Source: Zwartia vadi (GTDB lineage: Bacteria; Pseudomonadota; Gammaproteobacteria; Burkholderiales; Burkholderiaceae_B). Taken from it: a DNA stretch of 64,000 bases. The DNA is taken from NCBI RefSeq assembly GCF_030410375.1, contig NZ_JAUHHE010000002.1:124001-188000 (forward strand), read 5' to 3'. Shown piece after piece: positions 44,551 to 53,979 of this stretch. Position numbers and translations under genes: made by a program. Positions within the stretch are counted from its first letter, which is position 1. The number at the start of each line of letters is the position of its first letter. The notes under the pieces were generated by a model. That model saw nothing but the letters and a program-made list of their open reading frames with translations, was not told the DNA's origin and ran no database searches.

Positions 44551-46842
44551 TTAACCTTTGGCTCTGATGATTTTTTTGACTTGTGGGACGTGTCGAATGG
44601 AACGGAAGACTTGTGCAAGATGTCTTCTGCTATCGACCTGAACAGTGAGATTCAGTACAACGGTTGCCATGGCATCGTCATGCATGGTCACGTGAATAAT
44701 ATTAGAGTCAGCTTGTGCGACTTCAGCTGCGATTCGACTCAATACACCTCTTTCATTTTTTGCAACGATGTCAATGCGGGCGGATAAGTGTTTGGCTGTG
44801 TCTTCATCCCAGGCGACTTCAACCCAGCGATCCGGCTCTTTGATACGTGCCCGAAGCGCGACGGGACATTCGGCGGTATGGACAACTAAACCGTGACCGA
44901 CACGAATACCTGCAATGATCTGGTCACCGGGAAGGGGGCCGCAACACGGAGCGAGCTGAACTCCCTGTCCCTCGTTGCCATGAATTTGAATGGGCGTCAG
45001 TTTGGCCGCCGACATTTCATCATCTGCCGCAGCGGTTGTCGCAATCAGAGGGTGGTCGGGCGCAAAGCGTCGGGCCACAACTGCAGCTAAGCGTTTGCCC
45101 AAGCCGATATCAGCCAGGATTTCTTCGCGTGATTTAGCGCCACTCGATTTTGCAAGTTTTTCCCAGATAGGATCGTCAGGCGCTGGCAGGCTGAGGTTAA
45201 GTTCGCTGAGCGCCTGCGTCAGCATTCTTTCTCCAAAAGCTGCGGACTCATCGTATTGCAAGGTTCGAAGATAGTGCCTGATCTCCGAGCGTGCACGCCC
45301 AGTGCGTGCAAAGTTCAGCCATTGCGCACTGGGTCGAGAGGCTTGCGAGGTGGTAATGGCAACGGAATCTCCATTGGCAAGCTCTGTGCGAAGCGGGACA
45401 TCCTCTCCATTGACCTGGCAGCCAATTGCGTGGTTTCCGACATCTGTATGAATGGAGTATGCAAAGTCGATGACTGTCGCGCCACGCGGGAGTGAGACGA
45501 TTTTGCCCTTTGGTGTAAAAACGTAGACCGCGTCGGGAAACAAATCTACTTTGACGTGCTCTAGAAACTCAGTTGAGTCACCCGTCTGATTTTGAATGTC
45601 CAGCAATGACTGTAAGGATTTGCTGGTTCGGCTTTGAATATCCTGAAGATTTGACTGATCACCCTTGTAAAGCCAATGCGCAGCAACGCCTTCCTCGGCG
45701 ACTTGATGCATATCGTGGGTTCTGAACTGAAACTCGATGGGAGTGCCGAAGGGACCAACCAAGGTTGTGTGTAACGATTGGTAGCCGTTGACTTTTGGGA
45801 TGGCGATGTAGTCTTTAAATTTTCCGGGTACTGGGCGATAAAGTTGATGAACGATACCCATCGCCATGTAGCATTCAGGCAAGGTTCGAACGATGACACG
45901 AAAGCCGTAAATATCGAGCACATTTGACAGGCTTTTCTTTTGTTTGACCATCTTGTTATAGATGGCATAAAGTGTTTTTTCTCTGCCTCTTACTTCACTC
46001 TCTATGCCGGCCGCAGGTAGAGCCGAACGAACTTGCTCATCGATTCTTGTTAGAACTTCTCGTCTGTTGCCTCTAGCAGCCATGACGGCTTTTTCAAGCA
46101 CCTTGTATCGATTGGGATAAATGGCCTCAAAACAAAGATCTTGCAGCTCTCTGTACAGCGCGTTTAAACCGAGTCTATGGGCGATGGGTGCGTAAATATC
46201 GAGTGTTTCGCGAGCAACCCGACGGCGTTTTTCCGGACTCACTGCGTCCAAGGTACGCATGTTGTGAAGTCGATCGGCAAGCTTAATCAGGATGACGCGA
46301 ATGTCTCTTGCCATCGCCAAGAGCATTTTTCTAAAGCTTTCAGCTTGTTGCTGGGCTTTGCTGGCGAACTCTAGCCGGTCGAGTTTGGACAGTCCATCAA
46401 CGAGCTCGGCTACATCAGGACCAAATTTTTCAATAAGCTCTTGTTTGGCGATGTCCTGGTCTTCCATGACATCGTGCAAAAGTGCAGCGCGAATGGCGTC
46501 AACGTCGAGCTTCCAGCCAGCACAAATTTCGGCAACGGATATGGGGTGGCTGATGTAGGGCGAACCACTGGAGCGAAACTGACCGAGATGCGCCTGATCT
46601 GAAAAACGGTAGGCATCACGGACGAGAGCAACTTCTTTGGGGTCGAGGTACCCATCCAGTAAATGCTGGAGAGATGCCATTGAAGCAATTGCGGGTTCTG
46701 CTTCCGTCACGATGGGTGTCGCCGCGCCGGATACCTCTCCCAATCTTTCCTGAGGCGCTGGAGGCCTTCTAGTCAGGCGCGAGCCAGCACGAAGGGCGGC
46801 TAATAACCCGGATGATGCGTACCGAAGTCCGGGAAAGGCCAT
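44551..46842 (-). CDS. spoT: Bifunctional (p)ppGpp synthetase/hydrolase (RelA/SpoT family)
   Basis: A 763-residue stringent-response enzyme. An HD hydrolase domain follows a ~55-residue N-terminal extension, with the intact motif LLHDVMED (His123-Asp124). The synthetase domain contains YGFRVIVRT and NGYQSLHTTLVGP. The TGS domain is VYVFTPKGKIVSLPRGATVIDFAYSIHTDVGN (in part). The C-terminal ACT/RRM domain ends in a region beginning IVAKNERGVLSRIA. An intact HD site indicates hydrolase capability, so it is SpoT-like rather than monofunctional RelA. It lies in the conserved gmk-rpoZ-spoT order, 11 bases after rpoZ. Confidence 0.95.
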   Translation of the reverse strand: MAFPGLRYASSGLLAALRAGSRLTRRPPAPQERLGEVSGAATPIVTEAEPAIASMASLQHLLDGYLDPKEVALVRDAYRFSDQAHLGQFRSSGSPYISHPISVAEICAGWKLDVDAIRAALLHDVMEDQDIAKQELIEKFGPDVAELVDGLSKLDRLEFASKAQQQAESFRKMLLAMARDIRVILIKLADRLHNMRTLDAVSPEKRRRVARETLDIYAPIAHRLGLNALYRELQDLCFEAIYPNRYKVLEKAVMAARGNRREVLTRIDEQVRSALPAAGIESEVRGREKTLYAIYNKMVKQKKSLSNVLDIYGFRVIVRTLPECYMAMGIVHQLYRPVPGKFKDYIAIPKVNGYQSLHTTLVGPFGTPIEFQFRTHDMHQVAEEGVAAHWLYKGDQSNLQDIQSRTSKSLQSLLDIQNQTGDSTEFLEHVKVDLFPDAVYVFTPKGKIVSLPRGATVIDFAYSIHTDVGNHAIGCQVNGEDVPLRTELANGDSVAITTSQASRPSAQWLNFARTGRARSEIRHYLRTLQYDESAAFGERMLTQALSELNLSLPAPDDPIWEKLAKSSGAKSREEILADIGLGKRLAAVVARRFAPDHPLIATTAAADDEMSAAKLTPIQIHGNEGQGVQLAPCCGPLPGDQIIAGIRVGHGLVVHTAECPVALRARIKEPDRWVEVAWDEDTAKHLSARIDIVAKNERGVLSRIAAEVAQADSNIIHVTMHDDAMATVVLNLTVQVDSRRHLAQVFRSIRHVPQVKKIIRAKG

Positions 46843-46853
46843 TTTTTTCCTGC

Positions 46854-47057
46854 TTAGGTTGGAACCTTGCGCAGCATTTCAACACCGGTCAATCCCGCAG
46901 CGATTTCGCGTAAAGCGGTCACAGTGGGCTTGTCTTTGCTGTCAATACGAGCGGCATGACCTTGCGCGAGTTCACGGGCACGATAGGTGGCGGCCAACGT
47001 GAGTTTGAAGCGGTTAGGGATGTGGTCGAGGCAATCGTCAACAGTAATGCGGGCCAT
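46854..47057 (-). CDS. rpoZ: DNA-directed RNA polymerase omega subunit
   Basis: A 67-residue protein beginning [19 protein letters not shown], the standard omega N-terminus, with [14 protein letters not shown] and a central [13 protein letters not shown]. It assists beta' folding and core assembly and contributes to ppGpp binding in proteobacteria. That fits its place directly before spoT. A short gene but unmistakable. Confidence 0.96.
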   Translation of the reverse strand: MARITVDDCLDHIPNRFKLTLAATYRARELAQGHAARIDSKDKPTVTALREIAAGLTGVEMLRKVPT

Positions 47058-47118
47058 GGAAGTCCTGTATTTTAGGTAAATGCTGCTATGGAAATTCAGT
47101 ATACCGTGAGCGTTGCTC

Positions 47119-47745
47119 TCATGGCAGCAGATTCAGAGATCTGAAAAGATCTGGGTGCCGGGCAAGTTGACGAGGATAACGCAACTTGGCCGTTTCAATA
47201 ATCTGACTTAACTGCGTGAGGGCAATGCTAAAGTCTTGATTAATAATAACATATTCGAACTCAGACGCATGTGAAATCTCCTCGCTTGCAGCTTCGATCC
47301 GTCTTTCTATGACCGCTTGGTCATCTTGTCCGCGCTGTGTCAGTCTTTCCCTCAAGGTAGAGATAGAGGGGGGCAAAATAAAAACCCCAATAGCCTCGGG
47401 GAACAGTTTTTTGACTTGTTGCGCACCTTGCCAGTCTATTTCAAGCAAAATATCCTGACCGTAGGCAACAGCCTGATCGATTTTGTCCCGGGGGGTGCCG
47501 TAGAAATTGCCATGTACCTCTGCCCACTCGAGAAGCAGATTGTTTTGACGCAATGCATCAAATTCAGTCTTGCTCACAAAGCGGTAATCTTTGCCATGTA
47601 TTTCTCCAGAACGCGGAGCGCGTGTTGTGCAAGAAACGGAGAGACACAATGTCGGGTCCCGGACGAGTAGGGCGTTGACCAAGCTTGATTTGCCCGCCCC
47701 ACTCGGGGCGACAACCATAAAAACGTTTCCGGCGACCAGTGACAT
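47119..47745 (-). CDS. gmk: Guanylate kinase
   Basis: A 208-residue kinase that phosphorylates GMP to GDP. Walker A is [15 protein letters not shown]. The GMP-binding part holds [21 protein letters not shown] (in part), with [15 protein letters not shown] and the Walker-B-like [14 protein letters not shown]. The C-terminal lid region shows [20 protein letters not shown] 47745 is chosen over an in-frame TTG at 47754; neither has a clear SD. First gene of the gmk-rpoZ-spoT-DUF4286 unit, divergent from the sulfurtransferase gene. Confidence 0.95.
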   Translation of the reverse strand: MSLVAGNVFMVVAPSGAGKSSLVNALLVRDPTLCLSVSCTTRAPRSGEIHGKDYRFVSKTEFDALRQNNLLLEWAEVHGNFYGTPRDKIDQAVAYGQDILLEIDWQGAQQVKKLFPEAIGVFILPPSISTLRERLTQRGQDDQAVIERRIEAASEEISHASEFEYVIINQDFSIALTQLSQIIETAKLRYPRQLARHPDLFRSLNLLP

Positions 47746-47830
47746 AGGTGACAATGGAGAGAAGTGAATTAAGTTAAAAGCATAGCAGAGTGCTTAACCA
47801 GACAACCCCATTCATAAAAGAAGGAAAGCA

Positions 47831-48709
47831 ATGCTCACGAAGACCCCACATTTGATTACCGTTCCCGAACTTCAAGCGTTTCTTGCCAAAGACCCTGGCA
47901 AGGTATTGATTTGCGACTGTCGCTATGATTTGGTGGACTCTGAACTTGGCAAACGTGCTTATGACGCTGGGCATATTCCGGGTGCGATTTACATCAATTT
48001 AGGCAAGGTACTCAGTAGCGCCTCAAACGGCTCCAACGGAAGACACCCTCTGCCAGACCCTGACAGATTGGCTGCGGATCTTGCAGCTCTGGGAGTCAAT
48101 GCCGACACCCTCATTGTCGCCTACGATGCACCAGGAGGCTCCTATGCTGCGCGGTTATGGTGGTGTGCACGATGGGTGGGCCATGCACAAGTTGTTGTCT
48201 TGGATGGAACAATAGACGCATGGACAAAAGCAGGTCTTGCGCTCTCTATCGAAACACCGGCACCCAGAGCAGCCGGAAACTTCAAGCGTGGCGCCTCGCT
48301 GACGAAATCAGTTTCTTATGCAGATGTGCGTGCCGGCCTGGGTCGTGCAGACCGCCTGATCATCGACGGTCGTCCCGAGGATCGTTTCCAAGGACTCAAT
48401 GAAACACTTGACCCTAAGGCAGGGCACATCCCGGGGGCGCTCAGTCGCTTTTCCAAACATAATTTGGATGAAAATTTTTGTTTCAAATCTCCAGAGGTAC
48501 TCAAAGCTGAGTTTTTGACGTTGTTTGGTGAACACACTCCCCAAGAAGTTGTCGCAAGTTGCGGGTCTGGCGTATCGGCTTGTCACCTCTTGCTGGCGAT
48601 GGAGTTGGCCGGGCTCAAGGGAGCTGCGTTGTATGGAGGCTCTTGGAGCGAGTGGTGCGCTCAGGCCGATGCACCTGTTGAAACAGGACCATCAAGAAAA
48701 TCAGCCTGA
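47831..48709 (+). CDS. sseA: Sulfurtransferase (3-mercaptopyruvate/thiosulfate type, SseA-like)
   Basis: A 292-residue tandem rhodanese. The N-terminal domain (about 1-145) lacks an active-site Cys. The C-terminal domain carries the loop VASCGSGVSAC, where the SseA-type CGSGV(T/S)A hexapeptide points to 3-mercaptopyruvate rather than thiosulfate as donor. Other landmarks are AGHIPGAIYINLG and KAGHIPGALS. AAGGA lies five bases before the start. This gene and the following SDR gene sit on the opposite strand between gmk and yicC, which are neighbours in many relatives. Confidence 0.9.
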   Translation: MLTKTPHLITVPELQAFLAKDPGKVLICDCRYDLVDSELGKRAYDAGHIPGAIYINLGKVLSSASNGSNGRHPLPDPDRLAADLAALGVNADTLIVAYDAPGGSYAARLWWCARWVGHAQVVVLDGTIDAWTKAGLALSIETPAPRAAGNFKRGASLTKSVSYADVRAGLGRADRLIIDGRPEDRFQGLNETLDPKAGHIPGALSRFSKHNLDENFCFKSPEVLKAEFLTLFGEHTPQEVVASCGSGVSACHLLLAMELAGLKGAALYGGSWSEWCAQADAPVETGPSRKSA

Positions 48710-48796
48710 TGTGGATGGAAAGTACATCCGTTTGAAAAAGATTGATCAAGTTTTTATCAAATGCCCAAGACAGGGCAAAGAGCAAAAGGAAGAAAA

Positions 48797-49552
48797 ATGT
48801 CTGATGTGAAGATTGCGGTCATTACAGGAGCAGGTTCCGGCATTGGGCGCGCGGTCGCGATTCATTTAGCTGCGGCGGGTTATCAAGTTGCGTTGGCCGG
48901 ACGTCGTCTCGATGCGCTTGAGGAAACTAAAAAAGAGGGCGGCGCGCTTGCTACAAATCTACACCCTATTGTGACCGATGTGAGTGATGAAGCTTCTGTC
49001 AATGCGCTGTTTGCAGAGGTTGTCCGTCGCTGGGGACGTCTGGATGTTTTGTTTAATAATGCCGGGCGTGGTGGTCCCCCGGTGCCAATCGAGGATCTTC
49101 CCGTTGATATCTGGAAAGATATTGTCAACATCAATTTGACGGGCATGTTTCTTTGCGCGCAGGCTGCCATTCGCATCATGAAGTCGCAAAATCCTCAAGG
49201 CGGCCGCATCATCAATAATGGCTCCATTTCAGCGCATGCTCCGCGCCCTTTTTCGATCGGCTATACCGCAACCAAACACGCAGTCACTGGGCTGACAAAG
49301 TCCATCTCTCTTGATACTCGGGCCTATCGAATAGCTTGCAGTCAGATCGATATTGGAAACGCAGCGACTCCCATGACCGAACGTATGACAAAGGGTGTTC
49401 CTCAGCCGGATGGATCCACGCGTGTCGAACCTCGCATGGATGTCAATCATGTTGCGCAGACAATTACGCAGATGGTGAGTTTTCCACTCGAGACTAATGT
49501 TCAGTTTGTCACCATCATGGCGACAACCATGCCTTTTGTTGGCAGAGGCTAA
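48797..49552 (+). CDS. SDR-family oxidoreductase
   Basis: A 251-residue classical short-chain dehydrogenase. The cofactor loop is [17 protein letters not shown], followed by [12 protein letters not shown]. The catalytic Ser is in [14 protein letters not shown] and Tyr/Lys in [13 protein letters not shown]. An Arg at the end of the second strand (AGRRLDAL) suggests NADP(H) preference, by inference. ATG 48797 with AGGA upstream is preferred over the in-frame ATG at 48761. The substrate is unknown. It follows sseA by 87 bases and ends before a strong bidirectional hairpin. Confidence 0.88.
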   Translation: MSDVKIAVITGAGSGIGRAVAIHLAAAGYQVALAGRRLDALEETKKEGGALATNLHPIVTDVSDEASVNALFAEVVRRWGRLDVLFNNAGRGGPPVPIEDLPVDIWKDIVNINLTGMFLCAQAAIRIMKSQNPQGGRIINNGSISAHAPRPFSIGYTATKHAVTGLTKSISLDTRAYRIACSQIDIGNAATPMTERMTKGVPQPDGSTRVEPRMDVNHVAQTITQMVSFPLETNVQFVTIMATTMPFVGRG

Positions 49553-49575
49553 GACGTGAAGGAGCACTGGTATTG

Positions 49576-49609
49576 ATTGAGTAACCATCGTCATGATGGA
49601 TTACTCAAT
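49576..49609. terminator. Bidirectional terminator-like hairpin between the SDR gene and yicC
   Basis: A 14-pair stem: ATTGAGTAACCATC (49576-49589) pairs with GATGG + TTACTCAAT (49595-49609) with a single bulged A at 49600 and a GTCAT loop. It lies 23 bases after the SDR stop and contains the yicC stop codon in one arm, so both convergent transcripts would carry it. T-tracts are short. Confidence 0.75.
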
Positions 49610-50536
49610 ATTCATTGCCTGTTCTTTCATTTGTTCGATCAAGAGTTTTAGATCAATCGCAGCCTTGGACATCTCCAGGCTGCCAGCTTTGGAACCTAGT
49701 GTATTGGCTTCGCGGTTCATCTCTTGAAACAAGAAATCGAGTCTTTTGCCAGCACTGCCACGCGCGGTTGTGTTTTTTTGATTGAGGTTTGTTTCAGGTA
49801 CGTCCTGCAGCAAGAACTCAAGCTCGCTCAGATGTGACTTCAATCGGGTTAGCTCTTCTGCCACATCGATTCGCAACGCAAACAAACTGGATTCGCTGGC
49901 AAGTCGTTCGGAAAGTTCAGGTCCGGAGATATGGGTAAAGCCATTAGGAAATGCGTTTTGAATCGTTTCACGCAGCTTTTGTGCCAATCTTTCTTTTTGA
50001 TTAGCGAGTAACAAGGGCATTTGTTTTTCTACTGCAACCGCCACCTCACTAATTTGGGCAGCAATCGAGAGCATTGCTCGTCCAAGCCGTTGGCCTTCGC
50101 GCTTTCTTCCGGCAACCAGTTCCGATAGGGCCTTGTCAAAAGCCTGCATACAGGCCGACATCCAACGCTCGGGGTCTACTTGGGGGTGCATTGAGCTGGT
50201 CCAATTTAGTAAATCAGCGAGGCTGGGCGAGGCAGTTTCAGGCAAAATCCCACGGATGCGATCTAGTTGAGCGGCTACCTTTTTCAAGTCTTCATCAGTG
50301 ATCTCTGTGTCCCCCGCTGTTTGCGTACGGTTGAAATGCGCACGCACTTCAATTTTCCCGCGGGACAATTCAGCAATGAGTCGCTCTTTGATTGGTTGTT
50401 CAGCCAAACGTAGTTCATCAGGCAACCTAAACTGCACGTCCAGAAAACGACTATTGACCGATCTAAGTTCAACGCTGACAGAGCCAAAGTCTTGTTCACA
50501 TTTTCCGCTGCCAAAGGCAGTCATACTTTTAATCAT
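49601..50536 (-). CDS. yicC: YicC/YloC-family endoribonuclease
   Basis: A 311-residue protein beginning MIKSMTAFGSG, the family-diagnostic N-terminus, then VELRSVNSRFLDVQFRLPDELR. It ends with the DUF1732 signature region GKRLDFLFQEMNREANTLGSKA followed by a conserved acidic helical end. E. coli YicC is reported as an endoribonuclease involved in small-RNA (RyhB) turnover; function here is by homology. ATG 50536 overlaps the stop of the upstream ggt gene by four bases, coupling them. Genes commonly beside yicC (gmk, rph) are still near but separated. Confidence 0.92.
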   Translation of the reverse strand: MIKSMTAFGSGKCEQDFGSVSVELRSVNSRFLDVQFRLPDELRLAEQPIKERLIAELSRGKIEVRAHFNRTQTAGDTEITDEDLKKVAAQLDRIRGILPETASPSLADLLNWTSSMHPQVDPERWMSACMQAFDKALSELVAGRKREGQRLGRAMLSIAAQISEVAVAVEKQMPLLLANQKERLAQKLRETIQNAFPNGFTHISGPELSERLASESSLFALRIDVAEELTRLKSHLSELEFLLQDVPETNLNQKNTTARGSAGKRLDFLFQEMNREANTLGSKAGSLEMSKAAIDLKLLIEQMKEQAMNIE

Positions 50537-52380
50537 TGCTGTCTCTCTATGCCGATTGCGGCGCCATCGGGGTTGCGTGGATCAGATGCGCCAAATAAGA
50601 CACCTTGATGAGCTTGCACGGTTTGTACACGTCCCATCGTAGGCATGATACGTACATCATGGCCTTTTGCCTTCAGTAGTCGGATGGTATCGGGACTAAT
50701 GCCTTGCTCAATGCGCAGATAATCAGGTAGCCATTGATGATGGACTCTTGGCATTGACATAGCCTCAGCGATATTCATTTTAAAGTCTATAGTATTGATA
50801 ACAGTTTGCAAGACTGTTGTGATGATTCTCGCTCCGCCGGGCGTCCCTGTTGCCAGCCAGGGTTGGCCATCTTTAAAAATAATGACTGGTGTCATCGAAC
50901 TGAGCGGTCTCTTTCCAGGCTCGATCGAATTTGCATCGCCACCCAGCAAACCAAAAGCATTGGGTGCGCCTGGCTTGGCGGAAAAGTCGTCCATTTCGTT
51001 ATTGAGCAAAACACCCGTGCCACGTGCGACGATCCCAGAACCAAAATTCAAGTTCAGTGTATAGGTGCAGCTCACAACATTGCCCTGCGCATCCATGACA
51101 GAGAAATGAGTTGTTTGATCGCTTTCAAAATCTTTTGGTCGTCCCGCAAGAACGTGTTTGCTGGAGGTGGCCTGATCACGTTTGATCATTTTGACCAATT
51201 CTTTCGCATAGGCTTTAGAGGTCAAGCCGCGCTGAGGAACAACTGTGAAGTCCGGATCTCCTAAAAACTCTGCGCGGTCTGCATAGGCTAATCTGGCGCT
51301 TTCCGCAATGAGATGGATGGATTGTGCGCTCGCTGCCCCATATTCTGACAGAGGAAAGTGCTCGAGAATATTCAGCATCTGTATGAGATGTACGCCACCT
51401 GAACTTGGGGCGGGCATGGACACAATCTCGAAGCCTCGATAGTTGCCCTTGACAGGTTGACGCACGGCAATTTTATAGTTCGCCAGATCCTCTCGCGTCA
51501 TCGGTCGCGAAGACGTTGTGAGTGTTTCCACAATGCTTTGTGCAACAAAACCCTTGTAAAAACCTTCTGCGCCATGCTGTGCGATCAGTCTAATGGTTCG
51601 TCCAAGATCGGGCTGAAGCAGTCGTTCTCCTGCAGCATACGTCTGGAGATTGACAGATGGACAGTGCGCCAATAAACATTCAGGCGAATCTGGTTTGCGT
51701 TTGAAAAAGACTTCTCGCGTTGAGGGCCATCGTTCAAGGTGGGGTCTTTGCAAACTGAATTGCTGCGCGAGCACGGGGCTCACGATAAAACCTTCCTCTG
51801 CGAGTTTGATCGCAGGTGCGACCAGTTTTTCTAGAGGCAAACTGCCATGGGTGCGTGCTGCATAGGTGAGCCCGGCGACTGTTCCTGGCACGGCAACGGA
51901 GTAGGGTGTACGTGTAGATTTACCCGCAATCACCTGACCTTGTTGATCCAGAAACATATCTCGTTTTGCTGCGGAAGGGGCTGTTTCTCGAAAATCAAGT
52001 GCTTGCGTCTCCCCGTTTTTTGCGCTTCTGATCAGCATAAATCCACCACCACCCAGATTGCCTGCGTTGGGCAGTACAACGGCAAGCGCAAATCCAACGG
52101 CGACTGCCGCATCAACCGCATTTCCCCCTTGCCTGAGGATTTCGACCCCCACTTCGGTCGCGAGTCTTTGCTCGGTGGCGACCATGCCGCCCGATGCCCT
52201 GACGGGATGAAAGATTTCCAAACTGTTGTCATAGCGCGTGACGGCAACATTTTCACTTTGCGCGCGTACTTGAGAGGAGAAAATCAGACTGCAGGCGAGG
52301 AGGGGCGCTAGCAAGACACCGACAGGTCTGCTGCGTATACTGTGAGGCGGATGCTTCGAGCTTGGTTCTGGTTGCATCAT
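50533..52380 (-). CDS. ggt: Periplasmic gamma-glutamyltransferase
   Basis: A 615-residue Ntn-hydrolase that transfers or hydrolyses the gamma-glutamyl group of glutathione and related compounds. An N-terminal signal peptide (hydrophobic VGVLLAPLLACSLIF, cleavage near QVRAQ) is followed by GGNAVDAAVAVGFALAVVLPNAGNLGGGGFM (in part). The autocleavage/nucleophile Thr is in DQTTHFSVMDAQGN, then CTYTLNLNFGSGI and GKRPLSSMTPVI with the oxyanion-hole serines. Classical periplasmic form, unlike the signal-less relative at 34292-35917. The start is ATG 52380 or the adjacent ATG 52377. It is divergent from rph (39 bases) and overlaps yicC by ATGA. Confidence 0.93.
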   Translation of the reverse strand: MMQPEPSSKHPPHSIRSRPVGVLLAPLLACSLIFSSQVRAQSENVAVTRYDNSLEIFHPVRASGGMVATEQRLATEVGVEILRQGGNAVDAAVAVGFALAVVLPNAGNLGGGGFMLIRSAKNGETQALDFRETAPSAAKRDMFLDQQGQVIAGKSTRTPYSVAVPGTVAGLTYAARTHGSLPLEKLVAPAIKLAEEGFIVSPVLAQQFSLQRPHLERWPSTREVFFKRKPDSPECLLAHCPSVNLQTYAAGERLLQPDLGRTIRLIAQHGAEGFYKGFVAQSIVETLTTSSRPMTREDLANYKIAVRQPVKGNYRGFEIVSMPAPSSGGVHLIQMLNILEHFPLSEYGAASAQSIHLIAESARLAYADRAEFLGDPDFTVVPQRGLTSKAYAKELVKMIKRDQATSSKHVLAGRPKDFESDQTTHFSVMDAQGNVVSCTYTLNLNFGSGIVARGTGVLLNNEMDDFSAKPGAPNAFGLLGGDANSIEPGKRPLSSMTPVIIFKDGQPWLATGTPGGARIITTVLQTVINTIDFKMNIAEAMSMPRVHHQWLPDYLRIEQGISPDTIRLLKAKGHDVRIMPTMGRVQTVQAHQGVLFGASDPRNPDGAAIGIERQQ

Positions 52381-52419
52381 GTCTTATTCTATGATTTTCA
52401 ATGTATGTGAGAGCACAAC

Positions 52420-53160
52420 GTGTCAAATACTAGCACTAGCCAAGGTCGACCTTCAGGCAGAAAACTCGATGAGCTTCGTACTGTCAATGTTCAGAGAAAC
52501 TTTACCCGTTATGCGGAAGGTTCAGTGTTGTTCTGCATGGGCGAAACGCAGGTGCTCTGTACGGCAAGCGTACTCGAAAAAGTACCACCTTTCCTGAAGG
52601 GAAAAGGTCAAGGATGGGTGACTGCCGAGTACGGCATGTTGCCCCGTGCGACGCATACGCGCTCTGATCGCGAGGCTGCAAAAGGAAAACAATCTGGGCG
52701 CACTCAGGAGATTCAGCGTTTGATCGGTAGAAGTTTACGAGCGGTCATGGACATGGAAGCCTTAGGCGAGCGAACCATCCAGGTTGATTGTGATGTCTTG
52801 CAAGCTGACGGTGGGACGCGATGCGCAAGTATCACTGGCTCCTGGATCGCAGTCGCGGATGCAGTGGATTGTTTGCTTGCGCAGGGCGTGATTGCGAAAA
52901 GTCCTATTAAAGACTCTGTCGCTGCGATTTCTGTAGGCATGGTCAATGGGCAGCCTACTCTGGATTTGGACTATCCCGAGGACTCGGGTTGCGACGCAGA
53001 CATGAATGTCGTGATGACGGGCGCAGGCCGCTATGTGGAGATTCAAGGCACTGCCGAGGGCCATGCGTTTGATCGTGGTGAACTCAATTCACTGTTGAGT
53101 CTGGCAGAGCAGGGTATCCAAGCGCTCAAAGAAAAGCAGAAGTTCGCGCGCACGCGTTAG
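52420..53160 (+). CDS. rph: Ribonuclease PH
   Basis: A 246-residue phosphorolytic 3' exoribonuclease that trims tRNA 3' ends. Signatures are [25 protein letters not shown] (in part), [29 protein letters not shown] and the phosphate/metal site region [21 protein letters not shown] (in part). GTG 52420 gives [15 protein letters not shown]. Full length. In relatives rdgB and hemW commonly follow; here a 4.4 kb cassette intervenes. Confidence 0.96.
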   Translation: MSNTSTSQGRPSGRKLDELRTVNVQRNFTRYAEGSVLFCMGETQVLCTASVLEKVPPFLKGKGQGWVTAEYGMLPRATHTRSDREAAKGKQSGRTQEIQRLIGRSLRAVMDMEALGERTIQVDCDVLQADGGTRCASITGSWIAVADAVDCLLAQGVIAKSPIKDSVAAISVGMVNGQPTLDLDYPEDSGCDADMNVVMTGAGRYVEIQGTAEGHAFDRGELNSLLSLAEQGIQALKEKQKFARTR

Positions 53161-53177
53161 ATATATGAGTGAGCGGG

Positions 53178-53930
53178 TTAAACCGTTCTGCCGCCGTCTA
53201 CAGGTAGTTCGACACCCGTCAAAAAAGAGGCCTCTTCTGACGCCAGAAAGACCGCAGCTTGGGCGATATCTTTTGGGACGCTCAAGCGCCCCATGGGTAT
53301 GGTTGCAATAAAGCGTGCACGATTTTCCGGGGTATCTGGTACGCCCATAAAATCGCCAAGCATGCCCGTGTCACCCATGACTGGGCAAATGACATTTACC
53401 CGAATATTGTCGCTGGCCAGCTCAACGGCCAAAGATTTAGAGAGCAAATTCGCCGCGCCTTTCGAGGCGTTGTACCAAGTCAGGCCAGGTCGAGGGCGCA
53501 TACCTGCAGTGGATCCTATGTTGATGATGCAACCTGATTTTTTCAGTCGCATTTCGGGCACGACTGCATTGATCATGTGATAGATGGCTTTAACATTCAC
53601 ATCAAAGCAACGATCGTAGGTCGCCTCATCAACATCCAGAAAGGGCTGATTTTTATGGGTAAAACCAGCATTATTGACGACGATATCGATTGTGCCGAAA
53701 TGGTCGCGAGCAGCTTGAACAGCGTGATCAATATCTGTCCGATGACTCACATCACACTTTACAGCCACGGCTGCATTCCCAATATCGGCAGCGACTATTT
53801 GAGCCCCAGCTTCATTTAGGTCGGCAAGCACAATCCGAGCCCCTTCGCGCGCATAGGTGCGCGCGATCTCAGCGCCGAAACCACTTGCCGCTCCCGTGAC
53901 GATTGCAACCTTGTTTTTGAGACGCATCAT
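53178..53930 (-). CDS. SDR-family oxidoreductase (catabolic cassette)
   Basis: A 250-residue classical SDR: cofactor loop VTGAASGFGAEIA, IVVNNAGFTHKN, catalytic Ser in NIGSTAGMRPRP, and YNASKGA for Tyr/Lys. An Asp at the end of the second strand (LADLNEAG) suggests NAD(H) use, by inference. The closing FLTGVELPVDGGRTV is typical. Starts at 53930 or 53927 are equivalent; an upstream non-ATG reading from 53957 is less likely. Third gene of a unit with acyl-CoA dehydrogenase and MmgE/PrpD genes, 49 bases after the latter. It is convergent with rph. Confidence 0.88.
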   Translation of the reverse strand: MMRLKNKVAIVTGAASGFGAEIARTYAREGARIVLADLNEAGAQIVAADIGNAAVAVKCDVSHRTDIDHAVQAARDHFGTIDIVVNNAGFTHKNQPFLDVDEATYDRCFDVNVKAIYHMINAVVPEMRLKKSGCIINIGSTAGMRPRPGLTWYNASKGAANLLSKSLAVELASDNIRVNVICPVMGDTGMLGDFMGVPDTPENRARFIATIPMGRLSVPKDIAQAAVFLASEEASFLTGVELPVDGGRTV

Positions 53931-53979
53931 TTTGATCGATACTCTTTTTATCTGCAAAGCGTTTGAGAGGCTTCGAATA

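Noticed and set aside
50533..52380. The two GGT-family genes considered as a recent duplication
   Set aside because: One has a signal peptide and classical TTHFSV motif, the other is signal-less with GGTIYLT; sequences are too different for a recent duplicate.
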